DNA of 64,000 nucleotides from Rhizobacter sp. GTDB taxonomy: Bacteria; Pseudomonadota; Gammaproteobacteria; Burkholderiales; Burkholderiaceae_C. This document shows positions 16,801 through 25,343 of the stretch, in pieces. The translations under genes and the position numbers were made by a program. The notes below the pieces were generated by a model that ran no database searches, was not told the origin of the DNA, and saw only the letters and a list, made by a program, of their open reading frames with translations. The DNA lies in the NCBI GenBank assembly GCA_019635355.1, contig JAHBZQ010000001.1, positions 868,001 through 932,000 on the forward strand. Direction: 5' to 3'. Each line of letters opens with the position of its first letter. The first letter of the stretch is position 1.

Positions 16801-17748
16801 ATGAAATGGCTCAAGACGCTTGTGACTGCATTCGCCATGACCGGCCTTCTGGCCGCCTGTGGTGGCGGCGATGACGACCCCGCACCTCCGCCCACGATCG
16901 CCGGGCTGGCTCAACAGCAGAACCTCACCGCCTTGCTCGCCGCGGCCAACAAAGCCGGCCTGTCGGCCACGCTCGCCAACACCAGCGTCGGGCTGACCGT
17001 GTTCGCCCCCACGAACGCGGCTTTCGACACGCTCGCCACGCAGCTGGGCTTTGCTGACGCCAACGCCCTGGTGGCCGCGCTGTCGCCCGCCACTCTGGCC
17101 GACATCCTCAACTACCACGTGCTCCCCACGCGACAGACCGCCGCCCAGCTGGCCAGCGGCGCCGCCACGCGTGCCACGGCCTACACCTTCGACGGCAGCC
17201 CGGCCACGCTCGCCGTGTCGACCACCGGCGGCGTGTCGCTCACCGACGCCGCGCTGACCCAGGCCACCGTGACCACCGCCAACGTGGCGGCGAGCAACGG
17301 CGTCGTGCATGTCGTCAACAAGGTGCTCGTGCCGCCCGGCGTGCTCAACGTCGTGCAGATGGCGCAGGTGAACCCGCTGTTCTCCACGCTCGTGGGCGCC
17401 GTGGTCGATGCCAACCTCGCCACCACGCTGAGCGGGGCAGGGCCGTTCACCGTGTTCGCGCCGACCAACCAGGCCTTTGCCGACATCGCCTCCACGGTGG
17501 CGTCGCTCACCCCCACGCAACTCAGCACGGTGCTGACCTACCACGTGCTGCCTTCGCAGGTGCTCGCCTCGCAGGTCCCGTTCGGCACGCCGGTGGCCAC
17601 GGTGTCGGGCCAGTCGATCACGGTCCAGAACAGCCCGCTGCGCATCGTCGACACCACCGCCACACCGGCGCCGATCGTCGCCACCGACGTCCGCGCCAGC
17701 AATGGCGTCATCCACGTGATCAGCAAGGTGCTGATCCCGACGCTCTGA
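16801..17748 (+). CDS. Lipoprotein with two fasciclin (FAS1) domains
   Basis: A 315-residue secreted protein. The signal peptide [15 protein letters not shown] ends in a LLAAC lipobox (Cys 20) followed by a Gly/Asp-rich linker ([11 protein letters not shown]). Two FAS1 domains follow (about 36-165 and 177-314), each with the H1 box [11 protein letters not shown] or [11 protein letters not shown], a YHVLP motif and the H2 box [13 protein letters not shown] or [16 protein letters not shown]1 proteins mediate adhesion or matrix interactions. AGGAG lies upstream of the ATG; a longer in-frame start at 16717 lacks it and destroys the signal sequence. Followed after 40 bases by a single-FAS1 protein. 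Confidence 0.93.
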   Translation: MKWLKTLVTAFAMTGLLAACGGGDDDPAPPPTIAGLAQQQNLTALLAAANKAGLSATLANTSVGLTVFAPTNAAFDTLATQLGFADANALVAALSPATLADILNYHVLPTRQTAAQLASGAATRATAYTFDGSPATLAVSTTGGVSLTDAALTQATVTTANVAASNGVVHVVNKVLVPPGVLNVVQMAQVNPLFSTLVGAVVDANLATTLSGAGPFTVFAPTNQAFADIASTVASLTPTQLSTVLTYHVLPSQVLASQVPFGTPVATVSGQSITVQNSPLRIVDTTATPAPIVATDVRASNGVIHVISKVLIPTL

Positions 17749-17788
17749 TTTCCCCCCACCCACGTTCACCACTGACCAGGAGTCACCC

Positions 17789-18241
17789 ATGAAGAAAGTG
17801 CTCGTTCTCACCGCCCTCGCTGCCGCTGCCCTCTCTGCGCAAGCCAAGGACATCGTCGACACCGCCGTCGCCAACGGTAATTTCAAGACGCTCGCCACCG
17901 CGCTGCAGGCCGCTGGCCTGGTCGACACGCTCAAGGGCCCCGGCCCGTTCACCGTGTTCGCCCCGACCGATGCGGCCTTTGCCAAGGTGCCGAAGGCCGA
18001 CCTTGATGCCCTGCTGAAAGACAAGGCCAAGCTCACCGCCGTGCTCACCTACCACGTGGTGCCGGGCAAGGTGATGGCCAAGGACGTGAAGCCCGGCAAG
18101 GTCAAGACCGTGCAAGGCTCGGAGCTGACGGTGGCCACGGCCTCGGGCGTGATGGTCGACAACGCGAAGGTCACCGCCACCGACATCACGGCCGACAACG
18201 GCGTCATCCACGTCATCGACACGGTGGTGATCCCGAAGTAA
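17789..18241 (+). CDS. Secreted single-domain fasciclin protein
   Basis: A 150-residue protein with a classic cleavable signal ([21 protein letters not shown], cleavage likely after AQA) and one complete FAS1 domain: [35 protein letters not shown], the YHVVPGKV motif and a C-terminal [14 protein letters not shown]. This short form is common in proteobacteria and is probably periplasmic or extracellular. CAGGAG precedes the ATG. Likely the second gene of an operon with the two-domain lipoprotein. Confidence 0.94.
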   Translation: MKKVLVLTALAAAALSAQAKDIVDTAVANGNFKTLATALQAAGLVDTLKGPGPFTVFAPTDAAFAKVPKADLDALLKDKAKLTAVLTYHVVPGKVMAKDVKPGKVKTVQGSELTVATASGVMVDNAKVTATDITADNGVIHVIDTVVIPK

Positions 18242-18271
18242 GCGCAGCGAAGAAAGCGCCGAGACGGCGGC

Positions 18272-19684
18272 TCATGCCGCCAGCAGCTCGCCCATGCGCT
18301 TGAGCCCGCCCACGCGGGCCTCGCGCAGGCGCTGCTGCAGCGCGGGCCAACGTGTGTCGCCGTCTTCGGCGGCCCGTTGGCCCGCTTGTTCGAAGAGCCC
18401 CATGAACGCATCGAGCCGCGAGCGACGCAGCCATTCCTGAAGCTGCGGCACTTTCGACCAGCGCAGCTGGTTGGCCGCGCTGTCGAGGTGCATGCGCAGC
18501 CAGTCGAGCGGCACTTCGGGCACGCGCACCGGGCGGCACAGTGCGTTCTTCTCGTCGTCGCCGTCGAGCGTGGCTTCGAGGTGCGCGATGAACGCCGCGC
18601 TGAACGACGGCGAGCAGCGCCGCACGTACTGCGGCACGATGCGCTCGCCCTGGAACACCGGCTCCAGCACCGCACGCGGCAGGCCCGTGGCCGAGCAATG
18701 CACGACCACCTGGCCGGGCGGCATGGCCAGCTCGCCCTGTGCGAACTCGATGCGGTCGCGCTCGACCGCCTGCACATGGCCCAGCCGCACCACGCGCCCG
18801 ATGCGCCGCAGCTGCGCCAGCTCGGCTTCGCTCACGGTGGCGCAGCGGTACATCGTGGGCTCGACGTTTGGGTCGATGCGCAGCAACAGCCGACGCGCTT
18901 CGAGCCGGGCAAACAAGTCCGGCAACGAGGCCGCGTCGCGCGCCACTTCCAGCTCCGACACGATGACCTCCAGCGTGGTGTGCGCAAAGGGCAGGGTGGG
19001 CTGGATGTGCGCCCGGTTGAGCAGCCACGCGTCGCGCGGGCGGACCCAGGTGATGGTGTCGGGGTCGGCGCCATGCTCCAGCAGCCACAGCACGGTGTCG
19101 ATGGAGGTCTTGCCGCCGCCCACGATCACATGCCCGAGGGCGGGCTCGCCGAGTTGCGTGAGTTCGGTCGGCGTTACGCAGCGCACGCCGTCGGCCACGC
19201 GAAAGCGAGGCCCGTGCGTGGCGGGCACCTGGCTGTCGGCACGCGCCGCGTCGACCCATTTGCGGCGCGCCGTGAGCTGCGTGCGGCGGCCGTTGACGAG
19301 CGAGGTGGCCACGCCATCGGCGCCCACCTCATGCCGGCTCAGGTAGGTCACCCGGCCGCTGGGCAGCAGGCGCTGCTGCATCAGGCGATCGAAGTACGCG
19401 CAGATCTCGGCGCCGCTGGCCAGCTCGTTCAGGCCCTGGTTGAGGCCGACGGCGTCGACCATGCCCAGGCCAAGCGGCTGCGAGTTCACGCCGTACACCG
19501 CGGCAGCACCGTGCAGCCGCACAAAGGGATACGCATCGAGCCAGTGGCCGCCGGGCTTGGCGCGACGGTCGACGATGATCATCGTCGCCGTGCTCTCGCT
19601 CAAGAGCGTGTCGGCAAACGCCAAGGCGGTCGTGCCGGCGCCGGTGATCACGTAATCGGCTTCGAGGGTGTTGAGGTCGTCCAT
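18272..19684 (-). CDS. FAD/NAD(P)-binding oxidoreductase
   Basis: A 470-residue flavoprotein. The N-terminal dinucleotide-binding turn is YVITGAGTTALAFADTL (GAGTTA at 15-20, Ala replacing the last Gly of GxGxxG), followed by VDRRAKPGGHWLDAYPFVRL, which is like flavin monooxygenases that keep a GGHW/GGTW segment. A second Rossmann turn HVIVGGGKTSIDTVLWLL (189-194) would bind NAD(P)H. The distinct C-terminal half is helical. Similar to uncharacterised NAD(P)/FAD monooxygenase-like proteins; substrate unknown. AGGAG sits 7 bases upstream of the ATG. It is convergent with the fasciclin genes, and the AT-rich edge of the defence locus lies upstream. Confidence 0.85.
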   Translation of the reverse strand: MDDLNTLEADYVITGAGTTALAFADTLLSESTATMIIVDRRAKPGGHWLDAYPFVRLHGAAAVYGVNSQPLGLGMVDAVGLNQGLNELASGAEICAYFDRLMQQRLLPSGRVTYLSRHEVGADGVATSLVNGRRTQLTARRKWVDAARADSQVPATHGPRFRVADGVRCVTPTELTQLGEPALGHVIVGGGKTSIDTVLWLLEHGADPDTITWVRPRDAWLLNRAHIQPTLPFAHTTLEVIVSELEVARDAASLPDLFARLEARRLLLRIDPNVEPTMYRCATVSEAELAQLRRIGRVVRLGHVQAVERDRIEFAQGELAMPPGQVVVHCSATGLPRAVLEPVFQGERIVPQYVRRCSPSFSAAFIAHLEATLDGDDEKNALCRPVRVPEVPLDWLRMHLDSAANQLRWSKVPQLQEWLRRSRLDAFMGLFEQAGQRAAEDGDTRWPALQQRLREARVGGLKRMGELLAA

Positions 19685-19782
19685 GTCAGAGCTCCTGTGA
19701 GTTGACGGAACTGTCTGGCCGAGGCGTGGAAGCTGGCGTGGGAGGCGGCGTGGGATCTGGATGACGGCTTGATCTGGCCTCT

Positions 19783-19811
19783 TTGATCAGCGCGACAATG
19801 TATATTATGTA
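19783..19811 (+). promoter_or_regulatory. Putative sigma-70-type promoter of the nuclease-STAND gene
   Basis: TTGATC (19783-19788), 17 bases, TATGTA (19806-19811), within a strikingly AT-rich patch (about 19795-19840) in otherwise GC-rich DNA. It would drive the large gene starting at 19956. Composition suggests this edge was acquired with the gene. Confidence 0.4.
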
Positions 19812-19840
19812 AACTAACAAATGGTATTCGATCTATATGC

Positions 19841-19996
19841 GTGAACATCGACGTGTCGTCGGCCGAGATCCTGCGTATCTACAACCGACTGGACGCGCAC
19901 CACGCTCCGTGGCGAGAAGTCAGCAAAACAGCAGCAAACACACGCGAGAAACCAGATGCTCGAACTCACCGGCGACCACATACGACGCCTAAATGA
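19841..19996 (+). CDS. Possible small ORF upstream of the nuclease-STAND gene
   Basis: A 51-codon frame from a GTG (VNIDVSSAEILRIYNRLDAH) that overlaps the start of the large gene by 41 bases. The first half (SSAEILRIYNRLDAHHAPW) looks protein-like with an amphipathic helix, the second half is basic and low in complexity. There is no good ribosome site, and another frame is also open over the same bases, so this may be only an untranslated leader. Reported because small genes often precede defence NTPases. Confidence 0.2.
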   Translation: MNIDVSSAEILRIYNRLDAHHAPWREVSKTAANTREKPDARTHRRPHTTPK

Positions 19997-22900
19997 TGAA
20001 GACCTCAGGACGCTCATCTTCTCGTTGGCCGAGGCCGAGCTGCGACGACACGGTCGGCCGATCTCCGGCCTGACCGCCGGCGGCAACCAGACCGACGCCG
20101 ATGGCGGTGTCGACGTCCGCGTTGCGCTGGAAGGCACCGAGGCGACGCTCGACTTCATCAAACGGCCCGCCACCGGCTTCCAGTGCAAGTGCGAGGACAT
20201 GCCGGCCACGGCGATCCTCAAGGAGATGCGCCCGCACGGCGAGCTCAGGCCATCCATCAAGGCACTGATTGCAGAGCGCGGCGCATACATCATCGTCAGC
20301 TCCCAAGGTTCCACTTCCGACAGTTCCTTGCGTCGGCGCGTCGAGGCAATGCGTGGTGCGGTCGCTGACGAACCGGACGCCGACGGGCTCATGCTGGATT
20401 TCTACGACAGGACACGCCTGGCCAACTGGGCTCGTGCCTATCCCGGCGTCGAGATGTGGGTCCGTGAGCGCATCAACGACAAGCTGGGCGGTTGGCAGTC
20501 ATGCAGCGCCTGGATCGCAACGCTCAAAGGCTCGCCATACCTCCACGATGACACAGGCCGGGTCATCGCCAAGACGTCCGATTCCGCCGAGGCGATGTCA
20601 GCCGCGGCCGGCATTGATGCGATCCGCCACAAACTGCGCTCGCCGGGCAGCAGCGTGCGCTTGGTCGGGCTGTCGGGCACCGGCAAGACCCGGATGGTCC
20701 AGGCGCTCTTCGAGGCGGGCGTCGGCATCTCCTCACCGCTCGACCCCGAGGTGGCCATCTACACCGACATCGGCCATTCTCCCGAACCCACGGCGCGCGA
20801 CATGCTCATCCGCCTGGTCGCGCAGGAGCAGCGAGCGATCCTCATCGTCGACAACTGCAATCCGGCGACGCATCGCAACTTGACGGAGGTACTCGGTCGC
20901 GGGACGGAGCACGTCAGCCTGATCACGGTCGAGTACGACGTGCAGGACGATGAGATCGAAGCCACCGATGTGTTCGTGCTTTCGACCGCTTCGGATGCCG
21001 TGGTCGACGACCTGATCCACCTGCTCACACCGCACATTTCGTTGACCGACCGACACCGGATCGTCGAGTTCTCGGGCGGCAATGCCCGAGTGGCGCTGGC
21101 ACTGGCCCGCACGGTCAAGGCCGGCGCCACGCTAGGCACCCTGAACGACTCGGATCTCTTTCGGAGACTCTTCGTGCAAACCCAGGCCGACAGTGACGAG
21201 CTACTGCGAGCCGCTGAAGCTGTGTCCTTGGTGTACTCCTTCGACGGTACTGACCTCAGTACCGAGACAGGTGAGCTGTCTGCGCTCTCGGCCATCGCCG
21301 AATGCAGCCCGCGTGCCCTGTTCCGCCTGGTTGCGACCCTGCAAGAGCGCGATCTGGTTCAGTCGCGTGGCCGCTGGCGAGCCCTGCTGCCGCCTGCGTT
21401 GGCGAATCGACTGGCGCGGACGGCACTGAAGAACAACCCGCCAAGCGTTGTGCTTGACGCCATCATCCCGCAGGGGCGCCTACTCAAGTCGTTCAGCCGG
21501 CGCCTGAGCTGCCTGACTGACAGCCCCGAGGCCTGTGGCATCGCCGAACGCTGGCTGAGAGACGAAGGGATGTTGGCCGATCCGGCCCGGCTCAACGAAT
21601 TGGGAACCGCCCTCTTCTTCAACCTGGCTCCGCTGGTCCCGGAGCAGGCCCTGGCCACGCTCGAACGCACGTTGCAAACCCAGAACGTGAAGGCGTTCAT
21701 CGCGGCCCACGTCACCACCTATTGGCAATGGGTCGGACTCTTGCGCAATCTGGCCTACGAGGTCGAGCACTTCGAGCGCGCCGCGCGGCTGATCCTGGCG
21801 CTGGCCATCGCGGAGTCGCCAGACGATCGCCGACAAGACGCGAATGAGGCGTGGAAGGAGCTCTTTCACGTTGTGCTGTCAGGAACGCTCGCGCCGCCCG
21901 CCGACCGAGTGGCGTTTCTGCGCCGTCTAGCGGTGGACGCCGACCCGAACATTCAGCGCTTGGCATTGGTGGGCATCGGGTCGACCCTGCGGTCGGGCTT
22001 CTTCAGCGCATCGCACAACTTCAGTTTCGGCGCCCGCTCGCGGGGGACCGGCTGGGAGCCGCGGACGAATGAGGAGCTTCTCGAGTGGTATGACGCTGCG
22101 CTGGGCCTCGTGCGAACGTTCGGCGGCCGCGATTCTCAGCACTGCGCTGCGGTCCGGCTTGCCTTGGCCTCTCACTTTCGTCATCTCTGGCAGCACGAGG
22201 ACCTCCGGGACCGGCTCATCCAGTTGAGCCGGGAACTTGCCGTGGGCGGTTGGCCGAGCGGTTGGGCGGCGGTGAGGAATTCGCTTCGCTACGACGGTGC
22301 CGGCATGACCAACCCCGGCCGCCCCGCGTTGCTGGAGTTGCTGAAGCTCTTGGCGCCGACCGACCTGGCGGAGCAGATTCGCTCGTATGCGCTCGGAGAA
22401 ATCTGGAGTCCGCTTGACGTCGCGGACAGCGAGGATGCCGACGACGCGGCCGAGGAGGCCAACCCTGTCAGCGCGCACGAGCGCGTCGTGAACAAGGTCG
22501 TCGGCATGGGACAAGCTCTCGCCGCCGATCCGGACACCTTCGACGCAGTCCTCGTGGAGGCGATCCGAACCCCAAACGGCCGGCAGTTTCACCTGGGGAT
22601 CGGGCTGGGGAAGGCATCGGACACGCCCGAAGTGCATTGGGCCGCGATCCACCAAGCCTTCGCGGAAGCCGACGCAAGCCAGCGCAACTTCAACCTGCTC
22701 GCGGGCTTCGTGCGCGGGCTGCGGGAAGCGAACCCGGCGCAGGCAGAAGAGCTGCTCGAGCGGCTCGTCAACGATCCGGTACTCGGGCGCATCTTCCCGC
22801 TGATCCAAGGCTGGCCCTGGAACGACGCCGGCGGCGATCGCCTGCTTCGCTCGCTGCGCCAGAGCCAGGCCAATCTCATGCAGTTCAATGCGGTGCTTGC

Positions 22901-23750
22901 CGGGCGTGACGGTGACGGGCTCAGCCTGCAGAAATACTGTGAAGTGCTGGACGGTGTGAGCGATCTGCCGAACGGACTGCCCGCCGCGATCGACAGCCTG
23001 TCGATGGACTTCCATCGCCTCAAGACGGCAAAGGAAGAGATGCCCGGGCAGTTGATCCAGTTGGGCCGATCGCTGCTCGTCAAGTACGACTTTCAGTCGC
23101 CCAGCCAGAACTTGGCCTATCGCCTCACGGAAGTCGCAAAGATCGTGTTCAAAGGCGAAGAGGCGGCGCCCGAAGTGCATCGTTTCGCCGAGCGTTTTGC
23201 GCACGCGCTGGACGACTATCGGACACATGCCGATTCGCTGGGTGACCTCGCCGCGGTGCTGTTCCACCTTCACCCATCCATCGCACTGGATGCGTTCCTG
23301 ACTGGGCCGCGCCGCCGGCAGCTGTTTGCGATGCGGTACAGGCTCGAAGGCAGCGAACAAACCGTGGTGAACCGTGCCTCGGACGAAGCGCTCTTAGCCT
23401 GGGCGGCCATCGCACCGCAAGAACGCCTGCCCTTACTGGGCGCCGAGATCCAAATCCTTGACCGTTCCAACCCCGAGGATGCGAAGTTGACCGACCTCGC
23501 CACTCGGTTGCTGGAGATGGCGCCCCAGAAGAAGCGGGTCCTCGATGCATTCGCACGGCACTTTCACCCCAACGGCTGGTCGGGAAGCCTTGAGCAGACG
23601 CTTCGTCCGCATATGACCCTGGCCACCAACCTGGCGGGTTCGCCGGATCCCGAGATCGCCGCCTGGGCCGCCACACAGCTCGACTCGATGCGACGTCGGA
23701 TCGACGGGGAGAAAAAGCTCGAGCGGGGCGCGGAGCAGAAATTCGAGTGA
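19956..23750 (+). CDS. Mrr-like nuclease fused to STAND-type NTPase (candidate antiphage defence protein)
   Basis: A 1264-residue protein. Residues ~1-170 look like a PD-(D/E)xK restriction-endonuclease fold of Mrr type: GGVDVRV (Asp 53) and GFQCKCED (Gln 76, Lys 78, the QxK form), with AYIIVSS as the next core strand. A P-loop NTPase follows: Walker A GLSGTGKTRM (238-245), Walker B AILIVDN (Asp 299), then LITVEYD and FSGGNARVALALA, typical of STAND/NACHT-like ATPases. The last ~800 residues are predicted helical and probably form a repeat sensor. This nuclease-STAND-sensor order is that of Avs-type defence proteins, in which phage protein binding triggers oligomerisation and DNA cleavage. 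Function here is inference. It stands alone, with an AT-rich 5' border and a decayed copA fragment behind it. Confidence 0.8.
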   Translation: MLELTGDHIRRLNDEDLRTLIFSLAEAELRRHGRPISGLTAGGNQTDADGGVDVRVALEGTEATLDFIKRPATGFQCKCEDMPATAILKEMRPHGELRPSIKALIAERGAYIIVSSQGSTSDSSLRRRVEAMRGAVADEPDADGLMLDFYDRTRLANWARAYPGVEMWVRERINDKLGGWQSCSAWIATLKGSPYLHDDTGRVIAKTSDSAEAMSAAAGIDAIRHKLRSPGSSVRLVGLSGTGKTRMVQALFEAGVGISSPLDPEVAIYTDIGHSPEPTARDMLIRLVAQEQRAILIVDNCNPATHRNLTEVLGRGTEHVSLITVEYDVQDDEIEATDVFVLSTASDAVVDDLIHLLTPHISLTDRHRIVEFSGGNARVALALARTVKAGATLGTLNDSDLFRRLFVQTQADSDELLRAAEAVSLVYSFDGTDLSTETGELSALSAIAECSPRALFRLVATLQERDLVQSRGRWRALLPPALANRLARTALKNNPPSVVLDAIIPQGRLLKSFSRRLSCLTDSPEACGIAERWLRDEGMLADPARLNELGTALFFNLAPLVPEQALATLERTLQTQNVKAFIAAHVTTYWQWVGLLRNLAYEVEHFERAARLILALAIAESPDDRRQDANEAWKELFHVVLSGTLAPPADRVAFLRRLAVDADPNIQRLALVGIGSTLRSGFFSASHNFSFGARSRGTGWEPRTNEELLEWYDAALGLVRTFGGRDSQHCAAVRLALASHFRHLWQHEDLRDRLIQLSRELAVGGWPSGWAAVRNSLRYDGAGMTNPGRPALLELLKLLAPTDLAEQIRSYALGEIWSPLDVADSEDADDAAEEANPVSAHERVVNKVVGMGQALAADPDTFDAVLVEAIRTPNGRQFHLGIGLGKASDTPEVHWAAIHQAFAEADASQRNFNLLAGFVRGLREANPAQAEELLERLVNDPVLGRIFPLIQGWPWNDAGGDRLLRSLRQSQANLMQFNAVLAGRDGDGLSLQKYCEVLDGVSDLPNGLPAAIDSLSMDFHRLKTAKEEMPGQLIQLGRSLLVKYDFQSPSQNLAYRLTEVAKIVFKGEEAAPEVHRFAERFAHALDDYRTHADSLGDLAAVLFHLHPSIALDAFLTGPRRRQLFAMRYRLEGSEQTVVNRASDEALLAWAAIAPQERLPLLGAEIQILDRSNPEDAKLTDLATRLLEMAPQKKRVLDAFARHFHPNGWSGSLEQTLRPHMTLATNLAGSPDPEIAAWAATQLDSMRRRIDGEKKLERGAEQKFE

Positions 23751-23808
23751 ACTCGATCTAGCGCGCAGTAGCTGATGAAGGCCCAACTAGTGACCCGCCG
23801 GTCTTCGG

Positions 23809-23941
23809 CCACTGCGCTCGAGGCCGGTGTGCTTTGCCCGCCCTTCGGGTTGCTGCTGCTGCCCATCGTGGCGGCGGCAATGGCGCTGCCATCTGTGGGC
23901 GTGATTGCCAATGTGCTTCGCTGCGCACTGTGAAGGTGGAT
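23809..23941 (+). pseudogene. Decayed 3' end of a CopA-type P-type ATPase gene
   Basis: This stretch is clearly similar (roughly four in five bases by eye, with small gaps) to the 3' end of the intact copper ATPase gene at about 27468-27603. It still encodes FGLLLLPIVAAAMALPSVGV, matching [21 protein letters not shown] of the intact protein, then ends early. No upstream part of the ATPase remains. It marks a recombination scar between the STAND gene and the copper genes, and forms an imperfect direct repeat with the intact gene end 3.66 kb away. Confidence 0.75.
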
Positions 23942-23955
23942 TGATCTGGGCTGAC

Positions 23956-24348
23956 TCATCCCTGCAAGGCGTCGCGCACGCGGTGCAGCCGGGCCGACGC
24001 GTCGTCGGCGACCTCCTTGAGCGCCGGGTTTGCCGTGAGCTGCACCATCATTTCCGGGTTCAGGAAGCCGACCACGATGTCGTCGCCATCGCCCTGGCGA
24101 ACGGTGACGTTGCACGGCAGCAGCAGCCCGATGTCGGCCTCGGCTTGGAGCGCCTTGTAGGCCAGCGGTGGGTTGCAAGCGCCGAGGATGCGGTGAGCCG
24201 GCATGTCCTTGCCCAACTTCTCCTTCATCGCCTTCTGGATGTCGATGTCCGACAGGACGCCGAAGCCTTCCGCCTTGAGCGCCTCGAGTACCCGCTGGAT
24301 GGCTGAGTCGAAGGGCCCCTTGAGGGTGGCTTGGAAACCGTAGTTCAT
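23956..24348 (-). CDS. DUF302-domain protein
   Basis: A 130-residue protein made of one DUF302 domain: an initial strand with FDSAIQRVLEALKAEGFGVL, the SDIDIQKAMKEKLG helix, and YKALQAEADIGLLLPCNVTV followed by VVGFLNPEMM. The domain is a small alpha/beta fold found widely beside redox and metal genes; its ligand is unknown. AAGGA lies upstream of the ATG. It follows the thioredoxin-like gene on the same strand and sits in the copper island. Confidence 0.92.
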   Translation of the reverse strand: MNYGFQATLKGPFDSAIQRVLEALKAEGFGVLSDIDIQKAMKEKLGKDMPAHRILGACNPPLAYKALQAEADIGLLLPCNVTVRQGDGDDIVVGFLNPEMMVQLTANPALKEVADDASARLHRVRDALQG

Positions 24349-24385
24349 ATCGTTCCTTTCTGCGGCCGTTTGGCCGTGCCTGTGA

Positions 24386-25192
24386 TCATCGTGTCAGTGC
24401 TTCCAGCCTTTGATCAAGTGTGGCGGCAGACAGCTCGCCAATGCGGCTCGACACCAACTCGCCCTTGGCGTTGAAGAAGAGCGTGGTCGGATAGCCCTTC
24501 TGCTGGAAGGCGGCGCTGGCCTGCCGCTTGGAGTCGAGAAGGACATTGCGCAGAGGCAGCCGCCGGCTCTCCAGCCAACGCGAGACCTGCGCAGGATCCT
24601 CGCCCTGGTTCAGGAAGACAAAGTTCACGTCCGCATGCTTGTCTTGAGCTGCATGGAGAACCGGCATCTCGCGGACGCACGGCGGGCACCAGGTCGCCCA
24701 CAGGTTGATGACGGTCGGCTTGCCTTCGAAATCCTTCAGCTGGACCGGCTTGCCCTCGACCGAGGTGAACGCCAGCGAGGGCAGCTTCTGGCCGCCATTT
24801 CCCTGAAGCGATAGCAGCACGCTACCGACCAGGAAGAAGGCGCTTCCGGCGGCGAGAGCCCAGCGCAGCGGCCTTCCGGTCGAGGGCGCTTTTCGTTCGC
24901 GGTAGAGCGTCAGCATCCAGGCCCCGAGCAGTCCGGCGGTGGAGTTCCAGCCGCCGTCCCGGATGTCCAGGATGGTCAGCGGAGCGTCGAAATACAAGGT
25001 CCGGTACTCGTAGACGAATGCCAGCCGGGCCAGCAGTACGCCCGCGAGCAAGGCATGCCACAAGCTTCGGTCCACTTCCACCGACGACTTGGACAGCCAT
25101 TTCCCGACCGCCAGCGTTGCGCCCACAGAGGCGAAGACGAGCAACAGCGTCAATGGCAGCAGAAGCGGCCCTAGTTGGATAGCGTTGCTCAA
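24386..25192 (-). CDS. Membrane-anchored TlpA-like thiol-disulfide oxidoreductase
   Basis: A 268-residue protein. The N-terminal 130 residues have about four hydrophobic helices with an Lgt-like phrase (LLARLAFVYEYRTLYF), and the C-terminal half is a periplasmic thioredoxin domain with NLWATWCPPCVREMP (Cys 169 and 172) and a cis-Pro loop GYPTTLFF. Such fusions probably reduce periplasmic thiols, for instance to keep copper sites or cytochrome ligands reduced. The start is a TTG with AGGAGG ten bases upstream; no ATG is available in frame. It is divergent from copA, with the CueR-like promoter and a 7-bp palindrome between. Confidence 0.88.
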   Translation of the reverse strand: MSNAIQLGPLLLPLTLLLVFASVGATLAVGKWLSKSSVEVDRSLWHALLAGVLLARLAFVYEYRTLYFDAPLTILDIRDGGWNSTAGLLGAWMLTLYRERKAPSTGRPLRWALAAGSAFFLVGSVLLSLQGNGGQKLPSLAFTSVEGKPVQLKDFEGKPTVINLWATWCPPCVREMPVLHAAQDKHADVNFVFLNQGEDPAQVSRWLESRRLPLRNVLLDSKRQASAAFQQKGYPTTLFFNAKGELVSSRIGELSAATLDQRLEALTR

Positions 25193-25210
25193 GACTTGTT
25201 GCCCTCCTCT

Positions 25211-25227
25211 GCATAGCCATGCTATGC
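25211..25227. promoter_or_regulatory. Perfect inverted repeat upstream of the TlpA-like gene
   Basis: GCATAGC-CAT-GCTATGC, a 7-bp perfect inverted repeat with a 3-base centre, lies 19-35 bases upstream of the TTG start. It could be an operator or an RNA hairpin in the leader. Confidence 0.3.
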
Positions 25228-25289
25228 CCGGGTGCCAGATCAGGCGCCGGCCCTTGAAGAAGGCCTTCCGAGCCCCGGCAAATCTCCCC

Positions 25290-25320
25290 TTGACCTTCCA
25301 ATGATGTCAAGGTTCAAACT
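25290..25320 (+). promoter_or_regulatory. CueR/MerR-type promoter of the copper ATPase gene
   Basis: TTGACC (25290-25295), an unusually long 19-base spacer, and CAAACT (25315-25320). The spacer carries ACCTT and AAGGT half-sites as in the E. coli copA promoter recognised by CueR, and the overlong 19-base spacer is the MerR-family hallmark. It ends 23 bases before the copA ATG. No cueR gene is seen in the window, so the regulator would act from elsewhere. Confidence 0.7.
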
Positions 25321-25343
25321 GCCTGCAGCAACAGGAGAACGCC

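Noticed and set aside
18266..18281. GGCGGC-TCAT-GCCGCC hairpin as a terminator between the fasciclin and oxidoreductase genes
   Set aside because: No U-run follows on either strand and it overlaps the oxidoreductase stop codon; probably just GC-rich sequence.
19773..19790. TTGATC...GATCAG as an FNR box upstream of the STAND gene
   Set aside because: Half-sites are separated by 12 bases instead of 4; better explained as promoter -35 sequence.
19685..25343. Insertion sequence, prophage or integrative element around the STAND gene
   Set aside because: No transposase, integrase, tRNA target or clear terminal repeats were found; only the decayed copA fragment and the AT-rich edge hint at transfer.
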